The notes under the pieces were generated by a model. The model was not told where the DNA came from, ran no database searches, and saw only the letters and a program-made list of their open reading frames with translations. Below, piece after piece: positions 8,748 to 17,564 of a stretch of 33,476 nucleotides of DNA. Origin of the DNA: Clostridiales bacterium (GTDB taxonomy: Bacteria > Bacillota > Clostridia > Oscillospirales > Oscillospiraceae); NCBI GenBank assembly GCA_014799475.1, contig JAAVHX010000010.1, forward strand, positions 16,222 through 49,697, read 5' to 3'. A program made the position numbers and the translations under genes. Position 1 is the stretch's first letter. Each line of letters begins with the position of its first letter.

Positions 8748-10010
8748 ATGCTGAAATTAGACCTGTCCAAGCTGGAGGGCGTGATCTCCCAGGAGCAGAT
8801 CGACGCCCTGGCCCCCGAGGTGGAGGCCGCTCACGCCAAGCTTTACGACCCCGCCGCCCCCGGCTCCGACTTCGTGGGCTGGGTGCGTCTGCCCGAGAAC
8901 TATGACAAGGACGAGTTCGCCCGCATCCAGAAGGCCGCCGCCAAAATCCGCCAGGACTCCCAGGTGCTGGTGGTGGTGGGCATCGGCGGCTCCTACCTGG
9001 GTGCCCGCGCCGCGCTGGAGGTATTCCCCTCCGACGGCCCCGAGATCTGCTTCGTGGGCTGCTCCCTCAGCCCCAACGAGCTGAAAAAGGTCATGGCCAA
9101 GGTGGAGGGCAAGGACTGGTCCATCAACGTCATCTCCAAGTCCGGCGGCACCACCGAGCCCGCCGTGGCCTTCCGGGTGTTCCGTGAGCTGCTGGTGAAG
9201 CAGTACGGCAAGGATGCCGACGGCCGCATCTACGCCACCACCGACAAGGCCCGGGGCGCCCTCAAGACCCTGGCCGACTCCAACGGGTGGGAGACCTTTG
9301 TGGTGCCCGACGACGTGGGCGGCCGCTTCTCCGTGCTGTCCGCCGTGGGCCTGCTGCCCATCGCTGTGGGCGGCACCGACATCAACGAGCTGATGTCCGG
9401 CGCCCGGGACGCCATGAACGCCTTTGACAAGCGGGATATGTCCAACCCCGTGTGGCAGTATGTAGCCGCCCGGAACCTGCTGTACCGCCAGGGCAAGAAG
9501 ATCGAGCTGTTCTGCTCCTATGAGCCGTCCTACTCCTTCGTGGGCGAGTGGCTCAAGCAGCTGTTCGGCGAGTCCGAGAGCAAGGACGGCAAGGGCATCT
9601 TCCCCGCCTCCGCCCAGTTCACCACCGATCTGCACTCCCTGGGCCAGTATATCCAGGACGGCGAGCGCCACCTGTTCGAGACCGTCATCTACGTGGACGA
9701 CACCGGCTGCGACATCGCCATCCCCTACAGCGACGACAACGGCGACAACCTGAACTATCTGGCGGGCAAGCCCCTGAGCTTCGTCCGGGAGATGGCCTTC
9801 CAGGGCACCCTGGCCGCCCACCAGGACGGCGGCGCGCCCTCCATGGTGCTGCGGCTGGACAAGATGGACGTGCACGCCCTGGGCGAGCTGTTCTATTTCT
9901 TCGAGCTGTCCTGCGGCGTCAGCGGCCACGTGCTCCAGGTCAACCCCTTCAACCAGCCCGGCGTGGAGGCGTACAAGAAGAATATGTTCGCCCTGCTGGG
10001 CAAGCCCTGA
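8748..10010 (+). CDS. pgi: Glucose-6-phosphate isomerase
   Basis: Interconverts glucose-6-phosphate and fructose-6-phosphate, linking glycogen-derived hexose phosphate to glycolysis. The 420-residue protein has the SIS-domain features GIGGSYLGARAALE and ISKSGGTTEPAVAFR, the family signature DVGGRFSVLSAVGLLPI, and ESESKDGKGIFP in the second domain. Start ATG 8748 has GAGGAG at 8733-8738. Length is slightly under the roughly 450 residues common for bacterial Pgi but complete at both ends. A perfect hairpin lies just upstream and a strong bidirectional terminator just downstream, so it closes the glycogen gene string. Function is certain. Confidence 0.97.
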   Translation: MLKLDLSKLEGVISQEQIDALAPEVEAAHAKLYDPAAPGSDFVGWVRLPENYDKDEFARIQKAAAKIRQDSQVLVVVGIGGSYLGARAALEVFPSDGPEICFVGCSLSPNELKKVMAKVEGKDWSINVISKSGGTTEPAVAFRVFRELLVKQYGKDADGRIYATTDKARGALKTLADSNGWETFVVPDDVGGRFSVLSAVGLLPIAVGGTDINELMSGARDAMNAFDKRDMSNPVWQYVAARNLLYRQGKKIELFCSYEPSYSFVGEWLKQLFGESESKDGKGIFPASAQFTTDLHSLGQYIQDGERHLFETVIYVDDTGCDIAIPYSDDNGDNLNYLAGKPLSFVREMAFQGTLAAHQDGGAPSMVLRLDKMDVHALGELFYFFELSCGVSGHVLQVNPFNQPGVEAYKKNMFALLGKP

Positions 10011-10024
10011 GTCATCCAAAAAAG

Positions 10025-10071
10025 AGGAGGAGCGGCAGCCGTAATGGCTGCCGCTCCTCCTGTTTCTTTTT
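10025..10071. terminator. Bidirectional intrinsic terminator between pgi and the SLH gene
   Basis: A perfect 16-base stem (10025-10040 with 10046-10061) and a five-base loop are followed on the plus strand by a T-rich run (10062-10071). On the minus strand the stem is followed by six Ts (the complement of the A run at 10018-10023). It fits the convergent ends of pgi (stop 10010) and the SLH gene (stop 10100). Confidence 0.93.
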
Positions 10072-10099
10072 GTGTTGGTCTGCCGAATAGCCGAACGAA

Positions 10100-11806
10100 T
10101 CAAGGCGCTTTGTAGTATTGGGAATAGTTTGGCCCTGCGGTACCACCCCAATGCGCATATATGATTCGAAGTGTACCTGTGTCAGAGGGGGGAGCTTCAA
10201 AGTAACCATCATACAGTTCATCGTTAAATTTAACACCGATAGGATAAATGTCATAGGTTTCTCCTACATATTCGCCCGTGCCGGCATCAAAGTCTCCTAT
10301 CTCTCCAATAGGAATTATCACGCACTGAATTACGCCGGTTGCTGTCACGTTAATAGAAATCGGCTTCTGATTTATTGCAGTCCGCGAATGTCCACCCTCC
10401 AAAGTTCCATCTTTATTCAAGGTCAGGCTTTCCGCACCTATGGAACTATACCCACATTTATAAGTTCCCGCGAAGAATGAAAAATCTCCGTTCAAGACAG
10501 CCGGATAGACCCATTTATTATAGTATTCCTCCGTGCTGGGCAAAAGCCCGCGATCCTCTATGCCAATTACAAAGCCATAGACATCAAATGTATAAAGCAG
10601 CTTTTCATCTGTAAACTTTTCCAAAAGTGCCTTGAACTCACCCTCGGTGACTTTTTTGCTGGAAGCAGTATAGGTATACGCAGTATAGAGATATTCATAA
10701 GTACCTTCATCAAAAACAGCCGTTTCTTCTGCATATAAATCGTACTCAAGGGTGACGGCATCCTTTCCAAGCCTATAAAACTTATCTATATATTGGTAAT
10801 ATTCCCCCGCGCGCTCGACATACCATCCACTTGCAAATAAATAGAGCTGACCATCCGCTTTGCATAGGGAAAAGTCGGCAACCCTATTCCCTACAAGGGC
10901 CTCAAAGGTTCTCTCACAGGACTTCCCGGCGTGTCCGTTAATATCCGCGTATATTGTCACAATATTATTATACTTCTCCTCGTCAATTTCAACCGTCAGC
11001 AGCTCTACCTTGCCGTCCCCATCCACGTCCACATAGTCGGCGTAGATTAGCCCGGAGCCATGGACATCATAGATTTGTGAGTCACTGATGATCTGCTCGT
11101 ATTCCGCCTGGACAGTTTTGTCCTCCTCGGTGAATGTCCATTCCTCCGCGGCCCAGTACAGGTATGTCATGAGGTCGGCCCGGAGACAGGCGGCGGAGGG
11201 ATTAAACCCGACTTCGGCGGACAGCAGGCCGTTTATCTCGGCCCAGGCCACCGGGCGGGTGAAATACTGGCTGGGCGCGGCAAGGGCTATGACGCTGCCG
11301 CCCACAGCAGCCATGGGCTTCCCCTCGGCCCGCCACAGGAAAGTGAGCGCTTCGCCGTTAGTGCAGGGGTTGTTGGGCTTAAAGGCGGAGCTGGTGGAGA
11401 TGCCGCTTTCATAGGCCCACAAAACGGGCTTATAGAACCAGTTGGAGGGAGCGATGTCGGTGACGGGGCTTTCCGTGAGCTGGGGCTCTGGCGAACCCAT
11501 GGCCCGCCACAGGAACGTCATGACCTGTCCACGGGTGCAGGCGGAATCGGGTTCAAAGGTATCGCCATCGGACGCGATGCCGTTCTCGTACGCCCACACC
11601 ACCGCGTCATAATAAGGCGCGTCCTCGGGCACATCGGTGAACGGGATTGGCGGGGTGGGCTCAGGCGTCGGCGTGGGCTCGACGGTCGGCTGGACGCTGG
11701 CCGTGGGCGGGGTGCTGTCCTGCTCCTCCGCCTGCCCCTTACAGGCCGCGAGGGACAGGAGCATAAGCAATGCCAGACATAAACTTAGAATCCTCTGTTT
11801 TTTCAC
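10100..11806 (-). CDS. SLH-repeat lipoprotein with unrecognised AT-rich C-terminal half
   Basis: Predicted cell-surface lipoprotein of 568 residues. The N terminus has a KKQR start, a hydrophobic stretch and the lipobox LAAC, then a Pro/Thr spacer rich in TPEPTP. Three SLH repeats follow at about residues 50-210, recognisable as FTDVPEDAPYYDAVVWAYE, WFYKPVLWAYESGI and YFTRPVAWAEINGLL; SLH repeats usually hold proteins to pyruvylated wall polymers. Next comes a calcium-loop-like DYVDVDGDGKVELL, then about 300 residues I do not recognise; the segment starting GDFSFFAGTYK faintly resembles lipocalin-like lipoprotein domains. I chose GTG 11806 because GGGAGGAT precedes it; the TTG at 11821 lies inside that ribosome site. 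Bases 10100 to about 10990 are AT-rich (19 of 60 G+C at 10201-10260) while the SLH part is GC-rich (37 of 60 at 11581-11640). Its partner or ligand is unknown. Confidence 0.85.
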   Translation of the reverse strand: MKKQRILSLCLALLMLLSLAACKGQAEEQDSTPPTASVQPTVEPTPTPEPTPPIPFTDVPEDAPYYDAVVWAYENGIASDGDTFEPDSACTRGQVMTFLWRAMGSPEPQLTESPVTDIAPSNWFYKPVLWAYESGISTSSAFKPNNPCTNGEALTFLWRAEGKPMAAVGGSVIALAAPSQYFTRPVAWAEINGLLSAEVGFNPSAACLRADLMTYLYWAAEEWTFTEEDKTVQAEYEQIISDSQIYDVHGSGLIYADYVDVDGDGKVELLTVEIDEEKYNNIVTIYADINGHAGKSCERTFEALVGNRVADFSLCKADGQLYLFASGWYVERAGEYYQYIDKFYRLGKDAVTLEYDLYAEETAVFDEGTYEYLYTAYTYTASSKKVTEGEFKALLEKFTDEKLLYTFDVYGFVIGIEDRGLLPSTEEYYNKWVYPAVLNGDFSFFAGTYKCGYSSIGAESLTLNKDGTLEGGHSRTAINQKPISINVTATGVIQCVIIPIGEIGDFDAGTGEYVGETYDIYPIGVKFNDELYDGYFEAPPSDTGTLRIIYAHWGGTAGPNYSQYYKAP

Positions 11807-11850
11807 GCAAAATCCTCCCAAAAGTTTTTTATCTCAATGATATGGCCCTT

Positions 11851-11879
11851 ATTCTACACCATTTGAGCCAAAGACGCAA
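11851..11879 (-). promoter_or_regulatory. Vegetative-type promoter for the SLH gene
   Basis: Read on the minus strand, TTGCGT (11874-11879) and TAGAAT (11851-11856) are separated by exactly 17 bases. The predicted start near 11844 leaves a leader of about 40 bases before the GTG at 11806. It lies between the cls terminator and the SLH gene. Confidence 0.6.
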
Positions 11880-11909
11880 GCAGATGGCCCGCCGCGGCCG
11901 GAAAAGCAT

Positions 11910-11945
11910 AAAAAGGCAGGGAGCCTGGCGGCTCCCTGCCTTTTT
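11910..11945. terminator. Bidirectional intrinsic terminator after cls
   Basis: A perfect 11-base GC-rich stem (11915-11925 with 11930-11940) and four-base loop are flanked by five As (11910-11914) and five Ts (11941-11945), so it reads as a terminator on either strand. It lies directly after the cls stop codon (11945-11947) and just upstream of the SLH promoter. Confidence 0.9.
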
Positions 11946-13501
11946 CACAGCAGCGGCGCGAACAGCCGAAGCATATCCCGGAGCAGCCTCCGGGCCAGGG
12001 ACACAGAGCGGCAGTCCTCCAGCGTGACCATCAGGCTCCTGGTCTGGGTGTCCAGGAAGTCCTCCCGGATGTCGGCCACCGACGGCGTCTCATAGAGCAG
12101 CACGCCGTTTTCAAAGTGGAGGAACATACTGCGGTAATCCAGGTTCACCGTCCCCACGGTGGCGAAGCGGTCGTCCACGATGAAGTTCTTGGAGTGGATG
12201 AACCCCGGTTCGTACTCGAAGATCTGCACCCCCGCCTCCAGCAGCTCCTCGTAGTAGGAGCGGGTCATCTCGAACACCGTCTTTTTGTCCGGGATATGGG
12301 GGGTAATGATGCGCACGTCCACCCCGGACTTGGCGGCAGTGGCCAGCGCCATGCTCAGCGAGTAGTCGATGACCAGGTAGGGCGTGGTGATATACACATA
12401 CCGCTTGGCACGGTAGATCAGGTTCAGGTACACCGACTGGCCCACCGCCTCGTTGTCCCAGGGGCAGTCGTGATAGGGCTGGACGTAGCCCACCGCGCCG
12501 CCGCGGGCAGGGGCGGGCCGGAAGGGGGTAAAGTGCTCCTCCTCGCTGTGGGTAAAGTCCCACATGGACAGGAAGGACACCGTCATGGACCACACCGCGT
12601 CCCCCTCCAGCCGGATGGCGGAATCCTTCCAGTGGCCGAACCGGGGCTTGACGTTGATGTACTCGTCCGCCATGTTGATGCCCCCGGTGAAGGCCACCCG
12701 GCCGTCGATGATCATATACTTGCGGTGATCCCGGTTGTTCTGCCGCAGGGATACCACCGGCAGAACCCGGTTGAACACCCGGCAGTGCACCCCCAGCTTC
12801 TCCAGCTTCGCAGGGTAATCCGAGGGCAGGGTGGCGATGGAGCCCACGTCGTCATAGATGACCCGGACCTCCACCCCCTGTTTGACCTTCTCCTTCAGGA
12901 TGTCCAGGATGGAGTTCCACAGCTTGCCCTCTTCAATGATGAAGTACTCGATGAAGATATACCGCTCCGCCCCCCGCAGGGCGGCCAGGATGTCGTCGTA
13001 GCAGTCGTCACCCAGGGGATAGTACTTGGTACGGGTGTTGCCGTACACGGGGCAGTGAGTGGTGCGCTCCAGATAGTGGGCCATGCAGGCCGCGTCCGGG
13101 CCCAGCAGCTCCCCCAGGGAGGCGGACCGCCCGCACTCCGGCCCCAGGTTTTTGCGGATCTTCCGCTCCATGGAGCGCAGACGGCGCTGGTTGAACGCGG
13201 ACAGGTGATTGCCGCCCAGCAGCAGATAGGCCAGGGAGCCGAAGGGCATCAGCCCCAGCACGATGATGAGCCAGCCGATCTTATAGCCCGGGTTGCTCTT
13301 ATTCCCCACGATCCACATGGCCGCCAGCACCGACAGCACGATAAACAGCCACTCCATGGGCTTATAGTACGGGCTGTCCCGCAGCACCACCAGCCCCGTG
13401 GCATACAGGGCGATCTGCGCGATGATGAGCACCGCCACAATGCCCAGGCGGTGGAACAGCACCTTTCCGATCCTGCCCAAAACTCTTTCTCTTGCCTGCA
13501 T
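11945..13501 (-). CDS. cls: Cardiolipin synthase (phospholipase D type)
   Basis: Predicted to join two phosphatidylglycerols into cardiolipin at the membrane. The 518-residue protein has two N-terminal membrane helices (about residues 18-36 and 48-66) plus a third hydrophobic stretch (IGWLIIVLGLMPFGSLAYLL). Two phospholipase-D HKD motifs follow: HRKYMIID starting at residue 259 and HSKNFIVD starting at residue 436. Both are intact, and GTVNLDYRSM after the second is typical of Cls. Start ATG 13501 has AAGGTGAG upstream. It begins 23 bases after the dnaE stop and is probably the last gene of that transcript, ending at the terminator at 11910-11945. Firmicutes often carry several Cls copies, so whether this is the main one is unknown. 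Confidence 0.93.
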   Translation of the reverse strand: MQARERVLGRIGKVLFHRLGIVAVLIIAQIALYATGLVVLRDSPYYKPMEWLFIVLSVLAAMWIVGNKSNPGYKIGWLIIVLGLMPFGSLAYLLLGGNHLSAFNQRRLRSMERKIRKNLGPECGRSASLGELLGPDAACMAHYLERTTHCPVYGNTRTKYYPLGDDCYDDILAALRGAERYIFIEYFIIEEGKLWNSILDILKEKVKQGVEVRVIYDDVGSIATLPSDYPAKLEKLGVHCRVFNRVLPVVSLRQNNRDHRKYMIIDGRVAFTGGINMADEYINVKPRFGHWKDSAIRLEGDAVWSMTVSFLSMWDFTHSEEEHFTPFRPAPARGGAVGYVQPYHDCPWDNEAVGQSVYLNLIYRAKRYVYITTPYLVIDYSLSMALATAAKSGVDVRIITPHIPDKKTVFEMTRSYYEELLEAGVQIFEYEPGFIHSKNFIVDDRFATVGTVNLDYRSMFLHFENGVLLYETPSVADIREDFLDTQTRSLMVTLEDCRSVSLARRLLRDMLRLFAPLL

Positions 13502-13524
13502 AATCTCACCTTAGAAATCTCGAT

Positions 13525-16500
13525 CTACGTGGTTTTCAGCACCACGTTCTCCTCGCCCAGCGTCTCCCGCAGCTCAGCCAGCAGCGCCTCATGGTGGATA
13601 CAGTGGGTCTGGAGTTTTTTCTTTTGATCCGCCAGATAGACAATGGCGCGGGAATCACCGGGGAACATATTCAGCAGCTTTTTCAGCCAGGTAAATGCCT
13701 CCTCCCCGTCGGGCAGGCGGATCCACAGCACCTGATCCCCCGCCTGGGCGGATCTGCCCGTGTCGGACAGGGGGATCACCCGGTCCACCATGAGCTGGGG
13801 GGCCTTCTCGTCCCGGACGGACACCCGACCCGTCACCACCACGGGCAGGTTCACCTTCAAGTAGGCCCCGCTCTCCGTCAGCGTGCGGGAAAAACACAGC
13901 AGCTCAATGGTGCCGGTGGCGTCCTCCAGCATGACGTAGGCCATGAGGGAATTGTTCTTGGTGGTCTTGGTGCGCACCGACGCCGCCACCCCCGCCAGGG
14001 TCACCCGCTGGCCATCGCCATAGCGGGAGGGGCCGCCCTCCTCGTCCCCCGCCGCCATGACCGCGGAGATGGGAATAGCCCCGTATTTCTGGGCCTGCCT
14101 GCGGTACTCGTCCATAGGGTGGCCGGACAGGTACAGCCCGGTGGTCTCCTTCTCCATGGCCATCAGCTCCACCGGGGAGAACTCCGGGATGTCGGGCAGG
14201 ATGACCGTGGGCACGGAGATGGCCTCCCCGCCCCCGCCGAACAGGTCAAACTGGCCCTCCAGGTTCTTTTTGCGGTCCCGGGCGATGGAGTCCACCACCT
14301 GCTCGTACACCTTCATCAGCTGGGAGCGGCGATAACCCATGCTGTCAAAGCAGCCCGAGCGGATCAGGCTGTCCAGCACCCGCTTGTTCAGATCGCAGTC
14401 GTACATCCGGGCGCAGAACTCCGGGAAGGAGGCGAAGGGCCCGCCTTTGTCCCGCTCGGCCAGCACCGCGTTGGTGAAGCCCACGCCCACCCCCTTCAGC
14501 GCCGCCAGCCCGAAGCGGATGTTGGGCCCCGACACGGTGAACGCCGCGCCGGACTCGTTGATGTCCGGCGGCAGCAGGGCGATGCCGTTCTCTTTGCACT
14601 CGGCGATGTACTCCGCCACCTTGTCCTGGGAGTCCAGCACGGAGGTGAGCAGGGCGGCCATGTACTCCCGGGGGTGGCGGCACTTGAACCATGCCGTCTG
14701 GTAGGCCACGATGGCGTAGACCAGGGAGTGGGACTTATTGAAGGCGTAGTGGGCGAAGTCGTTGATCTCGTCGTAGATGGACTGGGCCACCGCCTCGGGG
14801 ATGCCATTGGCCTCGCAACCAGGGATATTCCGGGCGGGGTCGCCGTGGATAAAGGTTCCCCGTTCCCGCTGGACGTCCTTCTCCTTCTTCTTGCTCATGG
14901 CCCGGCGCACCATGTCCGCCTGGCCCAGGGAGTAGCCCGCCAGCTTGCGGAAAATTTCAATGACCTGCTCCTGGTAGACGATGCAGCCGTAGGTGTTGGC
15001 CAGGATGGGCTCCAGGGAGGGGTGCTTGTAGGTCACCAGCGCCGGGTTTTGGGCGCAGGCCAGGAATTTCGGGATGGAATCCATGGGGCCGGGACGGTAC
15101 AGGGCGATAATGGCGCAGATGTCCTCAATGCTCTTTGGCTTGAGGCCCACGCCCACGCTGGTCATGCCCGCCGACTCCATCTGGAACACGCCGGAGGTGC
15201 GCCCGTCGGACAGCATCTGGTAGACCTCCATGTCGTCGTCGGGGATGTCCTCCAGCCGGAAGCCGGGGAGCTCCTTTTGCACCATCTTCACCGCGTCGTC
15301 CAGTACGGTCAGGTTGCGCAGGCCCAAAAAGTCCATTTTCAGCAGGCCCAGCTCCTCGATGGTCACCATGGTGTACTGGGTGACGGGCTGGCCGTCGTTG
15401 GTGGCCAGGGGGACGTACTCGTACACCGGGCGTTTCGTGATGACCACCCCCGCCGCGTGGGTGGAGGCGTTGCGGGGCATCCCCTCGATCTTCCGGGCCA
15501 TGTCCACCAGCTCTTTCACCCGCTCGTCCCCATTATAGAGGTCGGACAACCCCTTGGACAGCACCAGCGCCTTGTCCAGGGTCATTTTCAGGTCAAAGGG
15601 CACCTGCTTGGCGATGTTGTCCACCTCGGCGTATGGGAAGTTCAGCACCCGGCCCACGTCCCGGATGGCGGCCTTGGCCTTCATGGTGCCGAAGGTGACG
15701 ATCTGCACCACGTGGTCCTCCCCGTACTTTCGGGACACGTAGTCGATGACCTCCTGCCGACGCCGGATGCAGAAGTCGATGTCGATATCGGGCATGGTCA
15801 CCCGCTCGGGATTCAAAAAGCGCTCGAAGATCAGGGCGTATTTGATGGGGTCCACGTCGGTGATGCGCAGGCAGTAGGCCACCATAGACCCAGCCCCGGA
15901 GCCGCGCCCCGGCCCCACCGGGATGCCGTTCTCCTTGGCGTAGCCGATGAAGTCGGATACGATGAGGAAGTAGTCCACAAACCCCATCTGCCGGATGACC
16001 CCCATCTCCATGCGCAGGCGGTCGCGCAAATCCTCGCCGCCGCCCGGATAGCGCTGGGCAAAGCCCTTCCAGCACAGCTTCTCGAAGTAGGCGTCCCCGT
16101 CCGTCTCCCCCTCGGGCAGCTTGAACTCGGGCAGGTGGTACTTGCCGAACTCGAACTCCACATTGCAGGCGTCCACGATTTTCTGGGTGTTGTCGATGGC
16201 CTCGGGGCAGTTGGGGAAGAGGGCGCGCATCTCGTCCTCGCTCTTGACGTAGAACTCGTCCGTCTCAAACCGCATCCGATCCTGATCCTCCACCAGCTTG
16301 CCCATCTGGACGCACATGAGCACGTCCTGCATGGCGGCGTCCTCCCGGGTGAGGTAGTGGCAGTCGTTGGTGGCCACCATGGGGATGCCGGTCTCCCGGC
16401 TCAGCCGCATGATGCCCGCGATCACCGCCTGCTGCTCGGGAATTTTGTGGTCCTGGATCTCCAGATAGTAGCCGTCCTCGCCGAACAGCTCCCGCATTTC

Positions 16501-16977
16501 CAGGGCGTGGGCCTTCGCCCCCTCGTAGTCGCCATTGCGCAGGCGGCGGGGGATCTCCCCCGCCAGACAGGCGGACAGGGCGACGAGGCCCTCGTGATGC
16601 TCCCTCAATAAGTCCATGTCGATACGGGGCTTGATGTAAAATCCCTCGGTAAAGGCCATAGACACCATGTAGCTCAGGTTGCGGTAGCCCTGCTCGTTGC
16701 GGCACAGCAGCACCAGGTGCCGGGCGGAGCCGTCCAACTCGTGCACCCGGTCGAACCGGGTGCGTGGCGCCACGTAGACCTCACACCCGATGATGGGCTT
16801 CACCCCCGCCGCCTTGCAGGCCCGGTAGAAGTCGATGACGCCGTACATGACCCCGTGGTCGGTGATGGCCACGGCGGACTGGCCCAGTTCCTTCACCCGG
16901 TCAACCAACTGGCTGATGCGGCAGGCGCCGTCCAGGAGGGAGTATTCCGTATGGAGATGTAAATGGGTGAAGGGCAT
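13525..16977 (-). CDS. dnaE: DNA polymerase III alpha subunit DnaE
   Basis: Replicative C-family polymerase; in Firmicutes DnaE usually acts beside PolC, extending lagging-strand primers. The 1150-residue protein starts with a PHP domain (HLHTEYSLLDGA, ITDHGVMYG), then the palm with GPGRGSGAGSMVAYCL and the metal-binding acids of MPDIDIDF, then FNKSHSLVYAIVAYQTAW and PPDINESGAAF in the fingers/helix-hairpin-helix region. A C-terminal OB fold (VTLAGVAASVRTKTTKNN) and a final tau-binding-type region follow. I prefer ATG 16977 to GTG 16986, because AGGTG lies six bases before the ATG whereas the GTG sits inside that ribosome site. It follows the small membrane protein gene by 35 bases that contain a possible -10 box. 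Confidence 0.96.
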   Translation of the reverse strand: MPFTHLHLHTEYSLLDGACRISQLVDRVKELGQSAVAITDHGVMYGVIDFYRACKAAGVKPIIGCEVYVAPRTRFDRVHELDGSARHLVLLCRNEQGYRNLSYMVSMAFTEGFYIKPRIDMDLLREHHEGLVALSACLAGEIPRRLRNGDYEGAKAHALEMRELFGEDGYYLEIQDHKIPEQQAVIAGIMRLSRETGIPMVATNDCHYLTREDAAMQDVLMCVQMGKLVEDQDRMRFETDEFYVKSEDEMRALFPNCPEAIDNTQKIVDACNVEFEFGKYHLPEFKLPEGETDGDAYFEKLCWKGFAQRYPGGGEDLRDRLRMEMGVIRQMGFVDYFLIVSDFIGYAKENGIPVGPGRGSGAGSMVAYCLRITDVDPIKYALIFERFLNPERVTMPDIDIDFCIRRRQEVIDYVSRKYGEDHVVQIVTFGTMKAKAAIRDVGRVLNFPYAEVDNIAKQVPFDLKMTLDKALVLSKGLSDLYNGDERVKELVDMARKIEGMPRNASTHAAGVVITKRPVYEYVPLATNDGQPVTQYTMVTIEELGLLKMDFLGLRNLTVLDDAVKMVQKELPGFRLEDIPDDDMEVYQMLSDGRTSGVFQMESAGMTSVGVGLKPKSIEDICAIIALYRPGPMDSIPKFLACAQNPALVTYKHPSLEPILANTYGCIVYQEQVIEIFRKLAGYSLGQADMVRRAMSKKKEKDVQRERGTFIHGDPARNIPGCEANGIPEAVAQSIYDEINDFAHYAFNKSHSLVYAIVAYQTAWFKCRHPREYMAALLTSVLDSQDKVAEYIAECKENGIALLPPDINESGAAFTVSGPNIRFGLAALKGVGVGFTNAVLAERDKGGPFASFPEFCARMYDCDLNKRVLDSLIRSGCFDSMGYRRSQLMKVYEQVVDSIARDRKKNLEGQFDLFGGGGEAISVPTVILPDIPEFSPVELMAMEKETTGLYLSGHPMDEYRRQAQKYGAIPISAVMAAGDEEGGPSRYGDGQRVTLAGVAASVRTKTTKNNSLMAYVMLEDATGTIELLCFSRTLTESGAYLKVNLPVVVTGRVSVRDEKAPQLMVDRVIPLSDTGRSAQAGDQVLWIRLPDGEEAFTWLKKLLNMFPGDSRAIVYLADQKKKLQTHCIHHEALLAELRETLGEENVVLKTT

Positions 16978-17000
16978 TGTGGTCACCTCTATCTTTCTTG

Positions 17001-17006
17001 ATTATA
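17001..17006 (-). promoter_or_regulatory. Possible -10 box for dnaE
   Basis: The minus strand reads TATAAT here, in the 35-base gap before dnaE. The -35 position 17 bases upstream is poor (CTCAAA), so this may be chance or a weak internal promoter that lets dnaE be expressed apart from the murB string. Confidence 0.35.
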
Positions 17007-17012
17007 ACATCA

Positions 17013-17564
17013 TCAGGGGAGGATTTGAGAAATCTGCGCCCCGGTCATCCCTCTGTTGTCCCCCTTCACCACGCGGGTCAGCTGGAACGAAAATCGCGCC
17101 TCGCCGCTGGTGATCTCATATTTGGAGGTGTATTCGGTCGCGCCGCCGCTGGCATTCATAGACCAGCTGGTTCGTTTCAGTTCAAAGGCATCGCCTCCGC
17201 CCCCGATACGCCACGCCGCACACATCTCTGAAAAGCCCTGGTCAAATTCCTCCCGCTCCAGTGCGCCGGGATAGGTCAGGGCATAGGCCCTGTCCGCATC
17301 CTGTTCCACAATGGCCTGGATCATCTGTTCCGCCATGGCGGGAGATTCCTTGTCGCTGTTCATCAGGGCAAGCACCGCAGCCAGCGCCACCACCACAATG
17401 GCGACGATGACACCCACCACCATGAGGATGATTTTCCACGGCTTTAGCCGCTTTCGACTGTCATGCCGGTAAGGCGTGGCGCCCTGCTTCAGCATATCTA
17501 TCGTTTGCTGCATCTCCTCTATCTGCTGCTCCATCTCCTGGATTTTTTGATCTTTTTCATTCAT
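17013..17564 (-). CDS. Small membrane protein: coiled coil, one membrane helix, outer domain; function unknown
   Basis: I do not recognise a named family. The 183-residue protein begins with about 28 residues of Glu/Gln/Met-rich heptads (KIQEMEQQIEEMQQTIDML), which look like a coiled coil. A basic stretch (RHDSRKRLKPWK) follows, then one membrane helix (about residues 44-68, VVGVIVAIVVVALAAVLAL). The last 110 residues would be outside the cell, with QAIVEQDADRAYALTYPG resembling secreted domains that hold small folds (DUF3887/DUF4878-like; inference). The basic side next to the coiled coil predicts an inner N terminus. The ATG at 17564 overlaps the whiA stop by four bases and has GGAGG nine bases upstream. 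Being wedged between whiA and dnaE in a murB-led string hints at a wall or division link, but that is speculative. Confidence 0.75.
   Translation of the reverse strand: MNEKDQKIQEMEQQIEEMQQTIDMLKQGATPYRHDSRKRLKPWKIILMVVGVIVAIVVVALAAVLALMNSDKESPAMAEQMIQAIVEQDADRAYALTYPGALEREEFDQGFSEMCAAWRIGGGGDAFELKRTSWSMNASGGATEYTSKYEITSGEARFSFQLTRVVKGDNRGMTGAQISQILP

Noticed and set aside
13591-16611. 1006-codon open frame on the plus strand opposite dnaE
   Set aside because: Shadow of dnaE in a GC-rich genome; composition is abnormal (His, Gly, Val, Gln) and no motif is seen.
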